NCBI GenBank assembly: GCA_003427395.1
Contig: BFEA01000509.1
Location: forward strand, 571,938 to 612,906
Direction: 5' to 3'
From: Chara braunii
Lineage: Eukaryota > Streptophyta > Charophyceae > Charales > Characeae
Length of the DNA stretch: 40,969 bases
The translations under genes and the position numbers were made by a program. Below the pieces are notes generated by a model. That model was not told the origin of the DNA. It saw only the letters and a program-made list of their open reading frames with translations, and made no database searches. Below are positions 9,716 through 19,837 of this stretch, piece after piece. Each line of letters begins with the position of its first letter. Positions within the stretch are counted from its first letter, which is position 1.

Positions 9716-10330
9716 TGCATCACATAGTATAGATATAGGTGGGGTACAGGCGGGGATGGGGCCCCGTCAGGTAGGCCTACTAGTGGAGTCACTGGAGTGG
9801 ATGCTAGTGTAGTTGGTTACCTTAGGACCTCGCTTTTGGGTGGGCAACGCCGCAGGTGGGCTGCGGAGAAAGGGGGTCCCGAGTGGAGGAATTGTCTGCT
9901 TTACATGTTGATAAATAGACCAGAGTCGGCCCAGTTGACGACAAAGGTATGGGGGTGGGTGGTGGCCGTGTACCTACTGGTGACCGAGAACAGAGCTACT
10001 CTGTGTGATGACAGATAACATTACAATGACTGCAGGGGGTCAGTTGATGACCACCCCATGGGGACAGATGGTGGCCATGTACCTGCTGATGAGGGAGGAT
10101 GGAGGAGATCTGGAGGATATACAACCAACAATGACGTGAACATCAGCAGTACAAGCACGAAGCGACTGGAGAGGGGTGTCGTGGATGACTGAGGTAGGGG
10201 GCAGATGGTGGTGGCCCTAGGCAAGACCCTCACAGACTTGACATGGGTTGTTGCGACACTTCAAACTTGTACTCCCTGAGGGTGGGCAGAGAATCAAGAT
10301 CCAACCAGGGGTGATCGAGCCAGTGATCGT
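9716..10330. other. No recognisable gene; weak degenerate repeat
   Basis: GGTGGCCxTGTACCT-ctg occurs at about 9961-9980 and again at about 10070-10090 with diverged flanks, and a third GGTGGTGGCCCT near 10206. This suggests an old ~110-bp duplication. No gene is seen. Confidence 0.35.
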
Positions 10331-10336
10331 AGGCCG

Positions 10337-10370
10337 GGGGGCGCAGCGCGACCGGGAGCGCTGCGCCCCC
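10337..10370. repeat. 13-bp perfect GC hairpin
   Basis: GGGGGCGCAGCGC (10337-10349) is the exact reverse complement of GCGCTGCGCCCCC (10358-10370), with loop GACCGGGA. No T tract follows and this is eukaryotic DNA, so it is not a bacterial-type terminator. It may be a foldback end of a small transposon. Confidence 0.8.
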
Positions 10371-10389
10371 ACTCGAGCACCGTCGGAGC

Positions 10390-10498
10390 GGACGCGGCGC
10401 GACACAGGAGTCAACGGAGAGTCACGCGACGCGGTGGGCGGGCCCGGACGCGGCGCGACGCAGGAGTCAACGGAGAGTCATGCGACGCGGTGGGCGGG
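10390..10498. repeat. 56-bp tandem duplication
   Basis: GGACGCGGCGCGAC begins at 10390 and again at 10446. The two ~55-bp units are nearly identical (CAGGAGTCAACGGAGAGTCA in both), so the duplication is recent. It is GC-rich and lies directly next to the perfect hairpin. Confidence 0.9.
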
Positions 10499-11054
10499 TG
10501 GGGGCTGCAGCGCGTGAGACTTGACAGTGGGAGGGTAGAGATGACATGGCGAGACTTGGTGTGGCCTGCCTTTTGAAAGCACAAGGGTGCCATCTTCGGC
10601 TTCACGCTTCCTCTAGTGATGCTGCAGGCCAGCACACTGGATGAAGGGAAGACTGTCTTTGAAAGGGGGCGGATCTTCATGAGATTCTTGGCATATGGGT
10701 TGCCTTTGCTTCTCTGCCTGTGTAGTTTCGAGGGGGATGGTTGGTTGATGCAGGCTGAAAGGGAGGAGTGCTTCCTCACGTGGAGTGGGAGGAGGATTGG
10801 AGGCAACATCGAGTCCTCGTTTTTTGAAGAAGGGCGAAGCGATATCGGCGGCAGCTGCGTCTTCGTCACAAGGGCATACGGAGTGCGAGGGTGCTGTGGT
10901 TGATTTTGCGTTTGCTTTTCTTTGGATAGACCCTCTCGCCGATCATATGAGGTATAATGGTTTCTATTGTAGTCACCAAACTGGATTACCCTGATTCGCG
11001 TTGTAAGTTTCCAGTTTCAGTTCTGATCTCTGAAAATTTCAATCTCTGATTTTA
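10499..11054. other. No recognisable gene
   Basis: Frames at 10616-10994 plus have no known motif. Composition changes from GC-rich to AT-rich at about 10900. Confidence 0.4.
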
Positions 11055-11198
11055 CATGTCATATTCTTGATTCAGATTTTTTAGTAGATCGTGATTGGTA
11101 GTTTGTATTTTTTAATTTCTCATTTACATGTCATATTCGTGATTCAAATTCTTTAGTAATCTTGATTGGTAGTTTGTATTTTTTAATTTCTCATTTAC
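11055..11198. repeat. 72-bp AT-rich tandem duplication
   Basis: CATGTCATATTC starts at 11055 and 11127. Both units contain GATTGGTAGTTTGTATTTTT and end TTAATTTCTCATTTAC. Only a few substitutions and two 1-2 bp indels separate them. Confidence 0.9.
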
Positions 11199-12430
11199 TG
11201 TCTGATTGCTGATTCGTTTTGGCTTAGAATCTCCTGATTACTGTCTAAGTGACTTTCCCTTTTTTCTGTTTAGTATGTCCTGATTTACGCTCTGAGCGTG
11301 GAAGTCCGTGAGGACATCAGAATCAACTTCCTATTTTGTTCCTCTTTTTGAAATTTCGAAACCTATGAAATTGTGTCTGCGATTGACCTTCTGAATTGGA
11401 TGCCAAATTCATAACCTACATTCCCTTGATTACTATTTGATCTCATCTTCAAATTTCAAATCTCAAAAAGACGTTCCAGATAAATTCTTAAATTTTGTTC
11501 CTGATATCCGATGGAAAGATCTACGACTGTACATCTTAATCTTTTGGTGGTGCTTTTTCTGTTGTCGGGGGGGGACTAGAATGCGAGGATGGAAAGAAGA
11601 AAGGGGACTCTCAATAGACGGAAGGTCGGTTAAGGTGAATATGTCTGGAGGACGATGCTGGGACGACATAGGCTGGTGCTGGAGCTGTGCTCTGTGACCC
11701 AGGGGGAGCTTGAGGTCTATGGAGTTATGTCGAGGGTGGAAGGCGTAACCAGATCGTCCAACGTAGTTGACGCCGGGGTTTGGACCTGTAACCTGTTTAG
11801 GGGTTTGCCGCTAAAGGAATTGTCGAGGGGGGAAGGCACTTCCTGTCCGTCAGAACTAGGTTGGTCGGTACCGGGGAGGGTTGTGGTGCCCTGTTACCCT
11901 AGCAGAGGGGGGTATGAGACCATGTGAGTTCTGGTACGAGGACTGAAAGCCGGGACCGACGGTCGGCTTGTTGAGAGGGGGATTTCATTAATTTCTAGTT
12001 TCGACCCCCTCTTTCTAAATTCTATCCTGTTGGCCGTTAGGGGGATTTGAGAATGTTTAGGATTTTGGGGCCTCTATCAACTTTTCCTACGCTACCTTGA
12101 AGTTGTTATACTCAGCGATCTGCGGCTGTTCGATGCCAGAACGACGGTGGAAGGTGCTGGGGTGTTGACCTGTAACCTGTTGACACGGGAGTGTGAGACC
12201 TGGTAGAGAGATCTGGGGATACTTTGGGGTGGGTATCTCACGGAACAACCAAGGTTTGCTGCTGGGACGACGCTGGCCGGAGCTGGGGCGAGTTGTGTTG
12301 TCCTGTAACCCAGCTGAAAGTGGGGGTGTGAGGCCTGGAAGAGCTCGGCAGGGAGTAAGACAACTTTGAGGAACTCTGGAAGGGCTTGTTAGGGAGCTTG
12401 AGATTTCTTTTACGACCCCAGCGGTCTATT

Positions 12431-12920
12431 CTAAAAAGAAACGAGGTGAGTGGGAGAAGGAGATGGGGGGATATCATGCGTCCTACTAGTGAGGGGGCTA
12501 GCTGGTAGGATTGAAATAGGGTATAGCAGCAGTAGAGATGGTGGTTCTGCTGCAGTAAGTCTTGCCGGAGTGTGGAACAGGGGATTGATGGGGGGGTTTC
12601 TTCTGAGTTGGATTTTGAATCCTGCCTATTCTTAAAGCCTGTTGTAGTCATTTCCTAAGTAGCTCCAACTTTTTGAGCTAAAAAAGAACGAGGTTAGTGG
12701 GGAAGGAGATGGTATCACGCGTCCTACTAGTGAGGGGGCTCGCTGGTAGGATGGGAATAGGGTACAGCAGCAGCGGAGATGGTGGCTCTGCTGCGGTAAG
12801 TCTTGCCGGAGTGAGGTAAAGTGGATGGATGGGGGGGGTTTCCGAGTCTGAGTAGTTCTGAATTCTGTTCACATCCTGAAGTTTGTCGTGGTTATTTTCT
12901 AAGTAGCTCTAATTTTTCTG
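12431..12920 (+). repeat. 247-bp tandem duplication inside family A copy 1, with relic coding domain
   Basis: The motif CTA-A5/6-GAA(C)GAGG begins at 12431 and 12678, and each ~245-bp unit contains GCGTCCTACTAGTGAGGGGG and AAGTCTTGCCGGAGTG. The first unit translates in part as GRIEIGYSSSRDGGSAAVSL. This resembles GKWEIGLSQVGQDPRGGVTL from the minus-strand frame at 40298-40540. The 3' end of the second unit (GAGGTAAAGTGGATGGATGG through AGTAGCTCTAAT) matches the DNA of that frame's end closely. The unit is therefore a deleted, duplicated relic of a coding region. Confidence 0.8.
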
Positions 12921-12924
12921 AGCC

Positions 12925-13056
12925 AAAGCCAGGTAATGGTCCCGGCATCTCAAATTTTCAAAATTGTATGTAAATTTCCATATGGGACGCTGGGCCCGGT
13001 TCCCAGCACGTGTTGCTCCCCACGAATAGATTGGAGCCTTGTTCCCCCCAAAAAAA
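12925..13056 (+). repeat. 3' tail module A, copy 1 (two stem-loops then A tract)
   Basis: It contains GCCAGGTAATGGTCCCGG (5' box), a ~30-bp spacer, and GGGACGCTGGGCCCGGTTCC, in which GCTGGG pairs with CCCAGC. Next come CACGTGTTGCTCCCCACG and GATTGGAGC, where GCTCC pairs with GGAGC, and finally A-rich sequence. The same module occurs at 14286, 22573, 24663 and 40146 (minus) and partly at 35750 (plus). Confidence 0.88.
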
Positions 13057-13144
13057 GAAGACATGGGTTGTTGTGTATATAATATGTGTTCGCCTTTCGT
13101 GCATGTTTTGTATCCATATTTCTTTTCTTGGGGAAACTACGCGG

Positions 13145-13300
13145 GAGTCACAAAAATGAGTTATAAGGCCAAGATACAGTTTCCAATTGCAGTTCGGGCA
13201 ATTTATACAACCCAGCTTTCTGGCCACGCAGGGTGCCCAAAGTGGAATTGCAAACTGTATCTTGCCCCATAGTGCAATTATAACTCGTTTTCCTGACTCT
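13145..13300. repeat. Long imperfect hairpin, MITE- or miRNA-precursor-like
   Basis: The inner 30 bases (13171-13200, starting AAGATACAGTTT) pair with 13234-13263 at 26 of 30 positions, with a 33-nt loop. Outward, ATGAGTTATAA (13157-13167) matches the reverse complement of TTATAACTCGT near 13278-13288. GGGAGTCA then matches the complement of TGACTCT, giving arms of about 55-60 nt. The frames overlapping it are not coding. Either a small foldback transposon or a young miRNA-type hairpin would look like this. Confidence 0.75.
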
Positions 13301-14260
13301 ACTGAAGTTACCCCTTCTTTTCTTCCTTTGACACCCTGGGTCAGACTGGGTGAGATCTGCATATCATGTATGTCATTTTGCAGGTTCTGCAGCCTGCCAA
13401 AAATAGAATGGAAGAAAAGAAAGGAAAACAAATCGAGACATTAGAGCGACAAAAAGGAAAGAAATAAAGAATGCACATAAATGATAAATGCATTTTGGTC
13501 AGACTGGCAGTTGAAGCTGACTGAATGAAGTCAGATTTACAATGCAACTGAAGATCACTCTCTGACGATGTTATTGCTGCCATGCTGGCAATGTGCTAAC
13601 AACATTCCCCAGCAACAGTAATCCCAACCCTCCATCATTGTGCCATGGGCTAAGGGTAGTGGCAGACCTCTTCCTGAATTTTTAAATCATTTTGTTGAAG
13701 GGATGCATAGAGGCTGTGTGCCTGCCCTGTCAGACACAGGTCTTCTTACTAGGGGTTCTACCCTCTCTGTAATGAGAGGAACAAATTATTGCCAATCTGG
13801 AAATGATGGAGAGGGGAGAGGGAGTGTAACCCCTGGCTCATACACGCTCTACGCAAAAGATTACATACCAATCAGTCCTGCGGATGTTATACGACTCACT
13901 CTGCAAGTAGTGAGGCTACTCCAAGGAGGAAGGTAAATAACTTCAAACTTCAAGGCCTGTCTTGCCAGACACTACCGTCTTCACCCGAGTAGAACATACG
14001 GTCATTATTGCCTCCTCATCGGATCGTGGCTAGGGGCCCTATGAACCATTGCGTGTTATCTGGTCTCCATGGAACTCCACCTGCTCCTAGAACCCAGTTG
14101 ATGTGGGGAATCAATTACTGTCATCACACCAGAACCTGGTCACTATGTGAGCCAAGTTCAGCCAACCATGTTTCTATAACTGGGCTTGCAGTTTCAGCTC
14201 AGCTTTGCTTAGTGGTATCTGTTCTGCTTTGTGTTCAGCAGGCTGCAGGTTCTTTTGTCT
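13301..14260. other. No recognisable gene
   Basis: A 98-codon frame at 13640-13936 (plus) lacks any motif I recognise and is probably spurious. No repeats shared with the rest of the window were seen. Confidence 0.4.
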
Positions 14261-14261
14261 T

Positions 14262-15480
14262 TTTTTCTTTTTTTTTTTAGAACATGCTCCAATCTATATT
14301 CGTGGGGAGCATCACGTGCTGGGAATCGGCCCGGCGTTCTATCCTGAAATTATACAACATCACTGACAATACCGGGGCCATTACCCGCCTTCGACTAGGG
14401 ATGACAGTATCCATGAGACATGAGAGATGAAAACAGCCCCTTCAGCCCTCACAGGGCCGCCTGATGCTCCCCATTGACCCTAGCTGTTCTGCATCCCATA
14501 CCGTTGAGGCCCAATTGTGACGAATTGCTTTATTTGCATTCGGATTTCCTTTCTTGTGTGTAAAAATGCCATTTCTTCCTTCACCGCATCCCATTGTGCT
14601 TGTATTCCGGTTTGTATGTGCTGTTGGATGATGTCTGTAAGTTCCTTTCCATCCAGGCGAACGCTGTCCATTTCCAGGGTGCAGCGTCAGAGCCATATGG
14701 AGCAGAGGATGACCTTCCTTCCCAAGTCAAACATGTTCAATGTGAATAGGCTGGCCTGATCCGGGTACCGGGACCCACACAGGATCGCTCTCCAGTCCCA
14801 AGGCCATTGCTGGTCTGTGCCAAGTTATCTCCAAACACGGTCCCACCACCTCCATACCCAGACTGAGCTCGGGCATTGCATAAAAATGTGTTCGATGGTC
14901 TCTGGGATGCTTCTGGTGGGAAAGCCACCACTGCTTACATCATGGTAGGGCCAAACCCTGCTGCTGCAGGGTGGTTCTGTCGATTAACCAGTCTTTCGTC
15001 AGGAGACCATGGTCCAATTTGCCACTGCAATGAGGCAATTTTTGCAGGCTTAGATTTTGTTCGGAGAACCATTTTAACTGCCTACATTTAAGTGGCGCAT
15101 CCATCTGTGAGTCACCTTCTCTTTCAGGTCAATTTGTGGGCACGGCATCCTGTACGCCGATTTTACCTGCAGCGAATGCAGGTGTACAGTGGAGGCTTTG
15201 CCCCTGCCATAGGTTGAGGTCCAGGCCCACAAGGCCGGGTCGGAGGCCAGTTTCTCTAACCGGGCCTCTGCCTGATATGCAATCCAGTGCTGCTGGTCCC
15301 TCAGTACACGGATCCCGAAGACCCGGGATTTGTGGACCCACCGAGTCTCTCCCGGAGAGGTACAAACCAATCTGTTATTGTGCAGGTGCCGGATATATCA
15401 ATCAAGACTCCTCCAACGTGGCGGGTGTCCAACGAGAATACACTCTGCAAGGCAAAATTCCAGCACTTATGAATTTAGGA
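14262..15480 (-). mobile_element. LINE-5: 5'-truncated LINE, ORF2 C-terminus and 3' tail
   Basis: Reading down the minus strand: LQVKSAYRMPCPQIDLKEKV and HRWMRHLNV (about 15200-15080) align with LINE-1's VKSTYRMLRPKINTKDKI and ERWMRHLNV. Then PETIEHIFMQCPSSVW (about 14905-14865) gives the E-x2-H-x4-C zf-RVT-like segment. A C-terminal helix follows (DGKELTDIIQQHIQTGIQAQ, 14671-14480) matching LINE-1's DDPEFTDTIKQQIQ. Then come the non-coding spacer, module A (14400-14286) and a poly(T), i.e. a poly(A) tail on the sense strand (14278-14262). Frames shift several times. This copy anchors module A as a real LINE 3' end. Confidence 0.9.
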
Positions 15481-15489
15481 TTTCCAACT

Positions 15490-15990
15490 AGATGATGGAA
15501 GCAGGAGACGGCAGGTTGGGGGGGGCGCGAATTAGCGCTGCACAGGTGCGTGTGCCTACGATGCTGCTATGGCGGCAAGCAAGTGGCGAGGCAAAGGCGG
15601 CGTGGAAGTGGCGAGGCGCTGGCCACGGATGGACGGCGAGGCATTGGCTGCTAGCAGGAGACAGGCGCTGGCTTCCTACAGGTGGCGAGGCGCTGGTCAC
15701 TTGCGAGTAGCGGGGCGCTGGCTTTTCACATGTGGCGAGGTGCTGGTGGCTTGCACGCGGTGGTTTGCTGGCTGCTTGTGGGAGATGCGAGCGCTGATGT
15801 GGCATGAGCACCCAAAAGCAGCGTGCGTGGTATACGGCAGAAGTGGTGAAGTGGTCAGAGTGAGCGCTTAATGCACGCGCGGAAACCAGCGGCACTAGGC
15901 CAAGCCACGTCACGGGCTGACGAGGCATCTGGTCTAAGTCGCAGTGGCGAGGGGAGAGTAGTGGCGGTGGCGGCTACTCGAACAGTCTCT
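15490..15990. repeat. GC-rich degenerate minisatellite-like region
   Basis: GTGGCGAGG-x-GCTGG recurs at about 15608, 15682 and 15731, with looser versions at 15579, 15630 and 15705. These give irregular units of about 35-50 bp. Open frames on both strands (15569-15871, 15488-15928) follow from the GC bias. No protein family is recognised. Confidence 0.6.
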
Positions 15991-17159
15991 CTGTGACTTC
16001 CACACGAAGTACTCCACAGCTAACGCCCCTTTAGGAGGCTGTAATGCTCAAGCGAGTTGGTGCAATGCCAATGTCGGTGGAAGAAAGTGGAGTTCGCCCC
16101 ATGGAGACTGAAGTGCGTTGGACTCCGCTTGTCTACGTCATCACAGCGCTGGCCCGCATTCTCAGGAGGAAGATCATCAAGCAGTCATCATCAAGGGAGC
16201 TGCTCATTTTTGTTTTTTTTATTGTTTATCTTGTGCAGGTTATTCATCAAGAGCATCAAGATTATCATCATTGTCATCTCTGAGGGGAATCATCATCCGG
16301 AGTCGTTCATACTAAAGTGTATCAATTCATAATTCTTCGTTACGGGTCAATGGGTCATCATCTTCACTGGCCACTGTCTTCCTATTAATCACTGTCATCT
16401 TCTTTTATTATTATAACAATAGTGAGTTGTCGATCTTCCACACCGGTGCCATTAGGGTATCGTAAGTTCAAACGTTCCTTATTTATTTCTCGCCAATTTT
16501 ATTTCATCATCATCATCATCATCATCAAAAGTTTATTTATTCATTTTTTCATCAATCAGTAGATATCTAGGTGTTGGTGGTTATATTCTCTTCGCCCAGA
16601 TAGGTTATGGTCTAGTTGGTAGGTAGGTCGGTCAGGAAGGGAGCGCTACTCCGCAGGGGTAACACAAGGTGGGAGGTGATTGCCCTTTAGGGAGTAGACG
16701 CAGATGATGGGAGCTGACCTGGGATGGGGCTGGGAGATATGTATGGGGGCACAATATATCCTGACGGAGGCAGACTAGGTCACAGTGTCAGATTTGAGGT
16801 ACACCTTTCGGGGGAACTGGTTACTTCAAGGCAGAAGGGAATGGGGAGGATATCGCTCTTGCTGGGGTTGATAGGAACTTCATAATGATAGTGGGGTTCA
16901 GATCAGCGGAGGCAGCGAGAGGAGAAGAGGAGAACATGAAACGAGGGGAGAGGAGGAGAGCACATGGAGGAGGAGGAGGGGTGGAGAGGAATAGTCATCA
17001 GCATCCTCATCATTATCCAACAATTTAGTGATCATCTCAGGGTACTCGTCAAATTTCATCATCAGAAAGGTTTTTAATCAGGATTCTGATATTATCAGAT
17101 CCTAGATTTCTTGTTGGCATTCTAGCTTAGCTAATTTCCTAATTGAGCCTTTTTGTGTA
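15991..17159. other. No gene; ATC microsatellite and purine-rich tract
   Basis: ATC/CATC-rich DNA at 16240-16290 and a clean (ATC)n run at 16504-16527 are followed by GA-rich DNA at 16910-16995. Such ATC runs can be SINE tails. No A/B box pair was convincing nearby. Confidence 0.5.
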
Positions 17160-17285
17160 ATGGCCAGGTTGAGTTGGCGCTAGAACGACACTGGCCGGCG
17201 CTGGGGCGGTGCCCTGTAACCTGCTTTAGTAGGAGCTTGAGGCTTTGTATAGAGGTCTGGGATTGCCGAGGGAGGAAGGTGATCT
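17160..17285 (+). repeat. Fragment of family A subunit, cut by assembly gap
   Basis: CACTGGCCGGCGCTGGGGCG followed by CCCTGTAACCTGCT and GAGCTTGAGGC matches the subunit of family A (compare 12270-12330 plus and 22870-22930 minus). It runs into the N gap, so its full size is unknown. Confidence 0.7.
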
Positions 17286-17790
17286 NNNNNNNNNNNNNNN
17301 NNNNNNNNNNNNNNNNNNNNNNNNNNNNNNNNNNNNNNNNNNNNNNNNNNNNNNNNNNNNNNNNNNNNNNNNNNNNNNNNNNNNNNNNNNNNNNNNNNNN
17401 NNNNNNNNNNNNNNNNNNNNNNNNNNNNNNNNNNNNNNNNNNNNNNNNNNNNNNNNNNNNNNNNNNNNNNNNNNNNNNNNNNNNNNNNNNNNNNNNNNNN
17501 NNNNNNNNNNNNNNNNNNNNNNNNNNNNNNNNNNNNNNNNNNNNNNNNNNNNNNNNNNNNNNNNNNNNNNNNNNNNNNNNNNNNNNNNNNNNNNNNNNNN
17601 NNNNNNNNNNNNNNNNNNNNNNNNNNNNNNNNNNNNNNNNNNNNNNNNNNNNNNNNNNNNNNNNNNNNNNNNNNNNNNNNNNNNNNNNNNNNNNNNNNNN
17701 NNNNNNNNNNNNNNNNNNNNNNNNNNNNNNNNNNNNNNNNNNNNNNNNNNNNNNNNNNNNNNNNNNNNNNNNNNNNNNNNNNNNNNNNNN
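17286..17790. other. Assembly gap (505 N)
   Basis: All bases are N. Frames reported across it carry no information. The left flank is family A repeat and the right flank is unrelated, which suggests a repeat-induced scaffold join. Confidence 0.99.
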
Positions 17791-17931
17791 GGCGGGTGTC
17801 CACTATGTTCCCCACTACCTCCGGATCGCCTCTAAGGGCAACCTAGTCACTTTCTTGAAGTGTGGGGCCTTTCTTAAGAGTACGGACCTAGTCGAACGGA
17901 ATTGAGAAGACAAGGGTGTCCAGGGCCTCAC

Positions 17932-18612
17932 CTAGGTTATGATAGTACTTAGTTTTGTTCTCAAGTTCTCCACCGATATCCAGTCATTTTGCTGTTGATC
18001 CCAGATGTCCACCACCCTCACCACTCTCTGACTAATCCAGCCTTTCCACTGGCAGTTAATGCTAAAAAATACCCTGCCGTCGGAGACTGTGATCCACCTA
18101 TTCCCAAAGGTGGGTTGTTTGGGCACCTTTTCCCACTGTATTGGAGGGACTTCATCCAAGAGTGGGAGCTTCCGTTGTATCTTGAGTATTGTGATCCAGA
18201 ATGGGTAATTGGGGATGTCCTTCCTGTCTTTCATTTTGACTGCAGGCCGGGGATTTGCACGGGATGGGCCAATACTTGTACTCCATCCATAAGAACGGGT
18301 AGGTGCCAAGAGGGGGGGATTGGGGGGTGTGACGCCCAACCTCATGCCCAGCGCGACTTCCTGTTCGGAGTTTGAGTGGGCCTGGAAGTGCGAAAAAGGG
18401 GGTGTGCCAAGGATTTTAGGAAAGTGGGGGCGGAGTCCGAGGTCGGAACTGAGATCTCGTGTGCCAAGTTTCAGGGATAGGAATGCAAGAGGATAGGAGC
18501 GGGCCGAAGTCTGTGCGCCCGTCGTTCTTCCTCCAAGGGAGTTCGCCGGATGAAACCGGAGGCTCGGTATTCGTGGTCTTGCAAGCACTCCGAGCACGGG
18601 GGTTGGGGCCAA
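17932..18612 (-). pseudogene. Open frame with LINE ORF2-like C-terminal half (tentative)
   Basis: This frame is 226 codons long without a stop. The first ~130 residues are Pro/Ser-rich with no motif. The last ~95 include WITVSDGRVFFSI, QWKGWISQRVV and VVDIWDQQQNDWISVENL. The last resembles the I-x-D-[IL]-W-D...W-x-S segment found after the RT in L1-type LINEs and the fragment at 6712-6770. No catalytic motif lies in it and no tail follows. It could instead be a chance frame fused to a short LINE relic. Confidence 0.3.
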
Positions 18613-19130
18613 TACGAAGTGATTGCGCGCCAGGGGATGATGGTCAGCGAATGGAAGGGTAGTATGCGGTGGTAGGGAGGGAAGTCAGTTTCCAGAATAA
18701 TTACTCCCAATTTCTCAACAAGGTGATACGTATACGAGCTGGGGAATTCCTGGTGGTGAGGAATGCGCTCTCGAGCTCGGTCGATGTCCCACTCGCAGAT
18801 ACGCTCGTTTCCCACCAGGCATGGAAACTCAGGAAGTTCTCCCCTCGGTCGTGCCGACAGACACATGTGCTCTCAATACTCCCGAAATCCCGGATCCCTC
18901 AAACACTCGCGGTCAGTAATACGAAAAGAGAGTTCAATATTCATGTTGTGGGGTGAGGTGAAAACTCAGTCATTCGAGAAGTTGGACCGGGCGCAGGCAC
19001 TGCAGACACGCATGTAGGCCGCGTTCTCCTGATTGGGCTTACACGTGCGTGCACAGGGCCTGCCCTTCGGTCCGATGGACAAGACCAATGACCCGCGGCT
19101 CGTACGCGCTGGCCAGTTAACTGAGGGTGG
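18613..19130. other. No recognisable gene
   Basis: A minus-strand frame (18866-18471) contains a plausible folded segment (LVEKLGVIILETDFPPYHRI) but I cannot place it in a family. No repeats shared with other regions were found. Confidence 0.35.
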
Positions 19131-19700
19131 ATAGTCTTATCGTCAGACAGACATCTGATCATCTAGCATGCCCCTAACTTCGGCAGATAAATACCCATCG
19201 TCCATGCGTCCAGTGTTATGCATATATAAACAAAAAGAAGGTGACAATCATTCATGCATCAATCAGTAGAGACAAACACAAACAAGATATGGAATGTCGT
19301 TCGAAGAAAGCAAAAGCGACCTGCGCTAGATACTAAAATTGCTCAAAAGGGATAGAAGAAGAACCCCAAATCATCCTTCTATAGTGAGGCAGTCATCTAA
19401 TAGTCTACTATGCCCTATCCTATTCATACATAAACAGAACCACGCCTATCATCCATGCAAATCACGCAAGGTCCAATCGTCGGGGATCAATCAATTAGAT
19501 CCATCAACCCAAGAGGACAGAGAAGGAGAGGAAAAGAGAACAACCCTTCATCAACACCCGAGGAGAGCAAACGAAAACATACACATCAACAGAAAAGAGC
19601 AAATGACAAGTCCGAATGTCGATCCAAAAAGGAAAAAGAGGGGCGACTCACGCTGAATACCAAAATTGCTCAGAAGGAAAGAAGAAGATTCAAAAGTGGC
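19130..19700. repeat. Diverged ~330-bp tandem duplication
   Basis: CATCTAxxA-ATGCCC (about 19160) recurs as CATCTAATAGTCTACTATGCCC (about 19394). CATACATAAACAxAA (about 19220 and 19426) is also shared. AAAATTGCTCAAAAGG (19336) recurs as AAAATTGCTCAGAAGG (about 19662), followed each time by GA-rich DNA. Spacing between paired motifs is 210-330 bp, so indels have accumulated. Confidence 0.5.
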
Positions 19701-19738
19701 TTAGAGGGATAGAAGAAGAAGCTCATCGCATACTTCCC

Positions 19739-19754
19739 GTCTCTCTCTCTCTCG

Positions 19755-19834
<80 letters not shown>
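19739..19834. repeat. (CT)n microsatellite
   Basis: A CT run of about 95 bp with small interruptions (CGCTCTCC, CTTTCT). The Ser-Leu frame over it is an artefact. Confidence 0.97.

Positions 19835-19837
<3 letters not shown>

Larger units (their letters stand above)
11430..13056 (+). mobile_element. Family A retroelement, copy 1 (non-coding, poly(A)-ended)
   Basis: In sense order: an AT-rich head; a block (11650-11990) with several 'CCTGTxACCC'-centred subunits; a second such block (11990-12400); a tandem pair of 247-bp units (12431-12920); a 3' module (12925-13037); and a short A tract (13050-13056). Almost every block recurs in reverse complement at 22544-24480 (copy 2). Examples are GACGCTGGCCGGAGCTGGG near 12270 and its counterpart near 22920, and AATAGGGTA-x-AGCA near 12516 and 23330. 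The left boundary is uncertain. No intact ORF is present. It shares its 3' module with the LINEs here, so it probably moves by using their enzymes (inference). Confidence 0.7.

Noticed and set aside
10337-10370. Strong hairpin as transcription terminator
   Set aside because: There is no T run and the window is eukaryotic.
10411-10869. 152-codon minus-strand frame
   Set aside because: It begins downstream of and runs into the 56-bp tandem repeat, is Ser/Pro-rich and has no family signature.
13640-13936. 98-codon plus-strand frame
   Set aside because: No motif, no homologue recognised and no neighbouring gene structure.
15488-15928. 146-codon minus-strand frame
   Set aside because: It arises from GC-rich degenerate repeats on a strand with no motif; the opposite strand is equally open.
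17153-17905. 250-codon frame
   Set aside because: Most of it is the N gap; no real residues support it.
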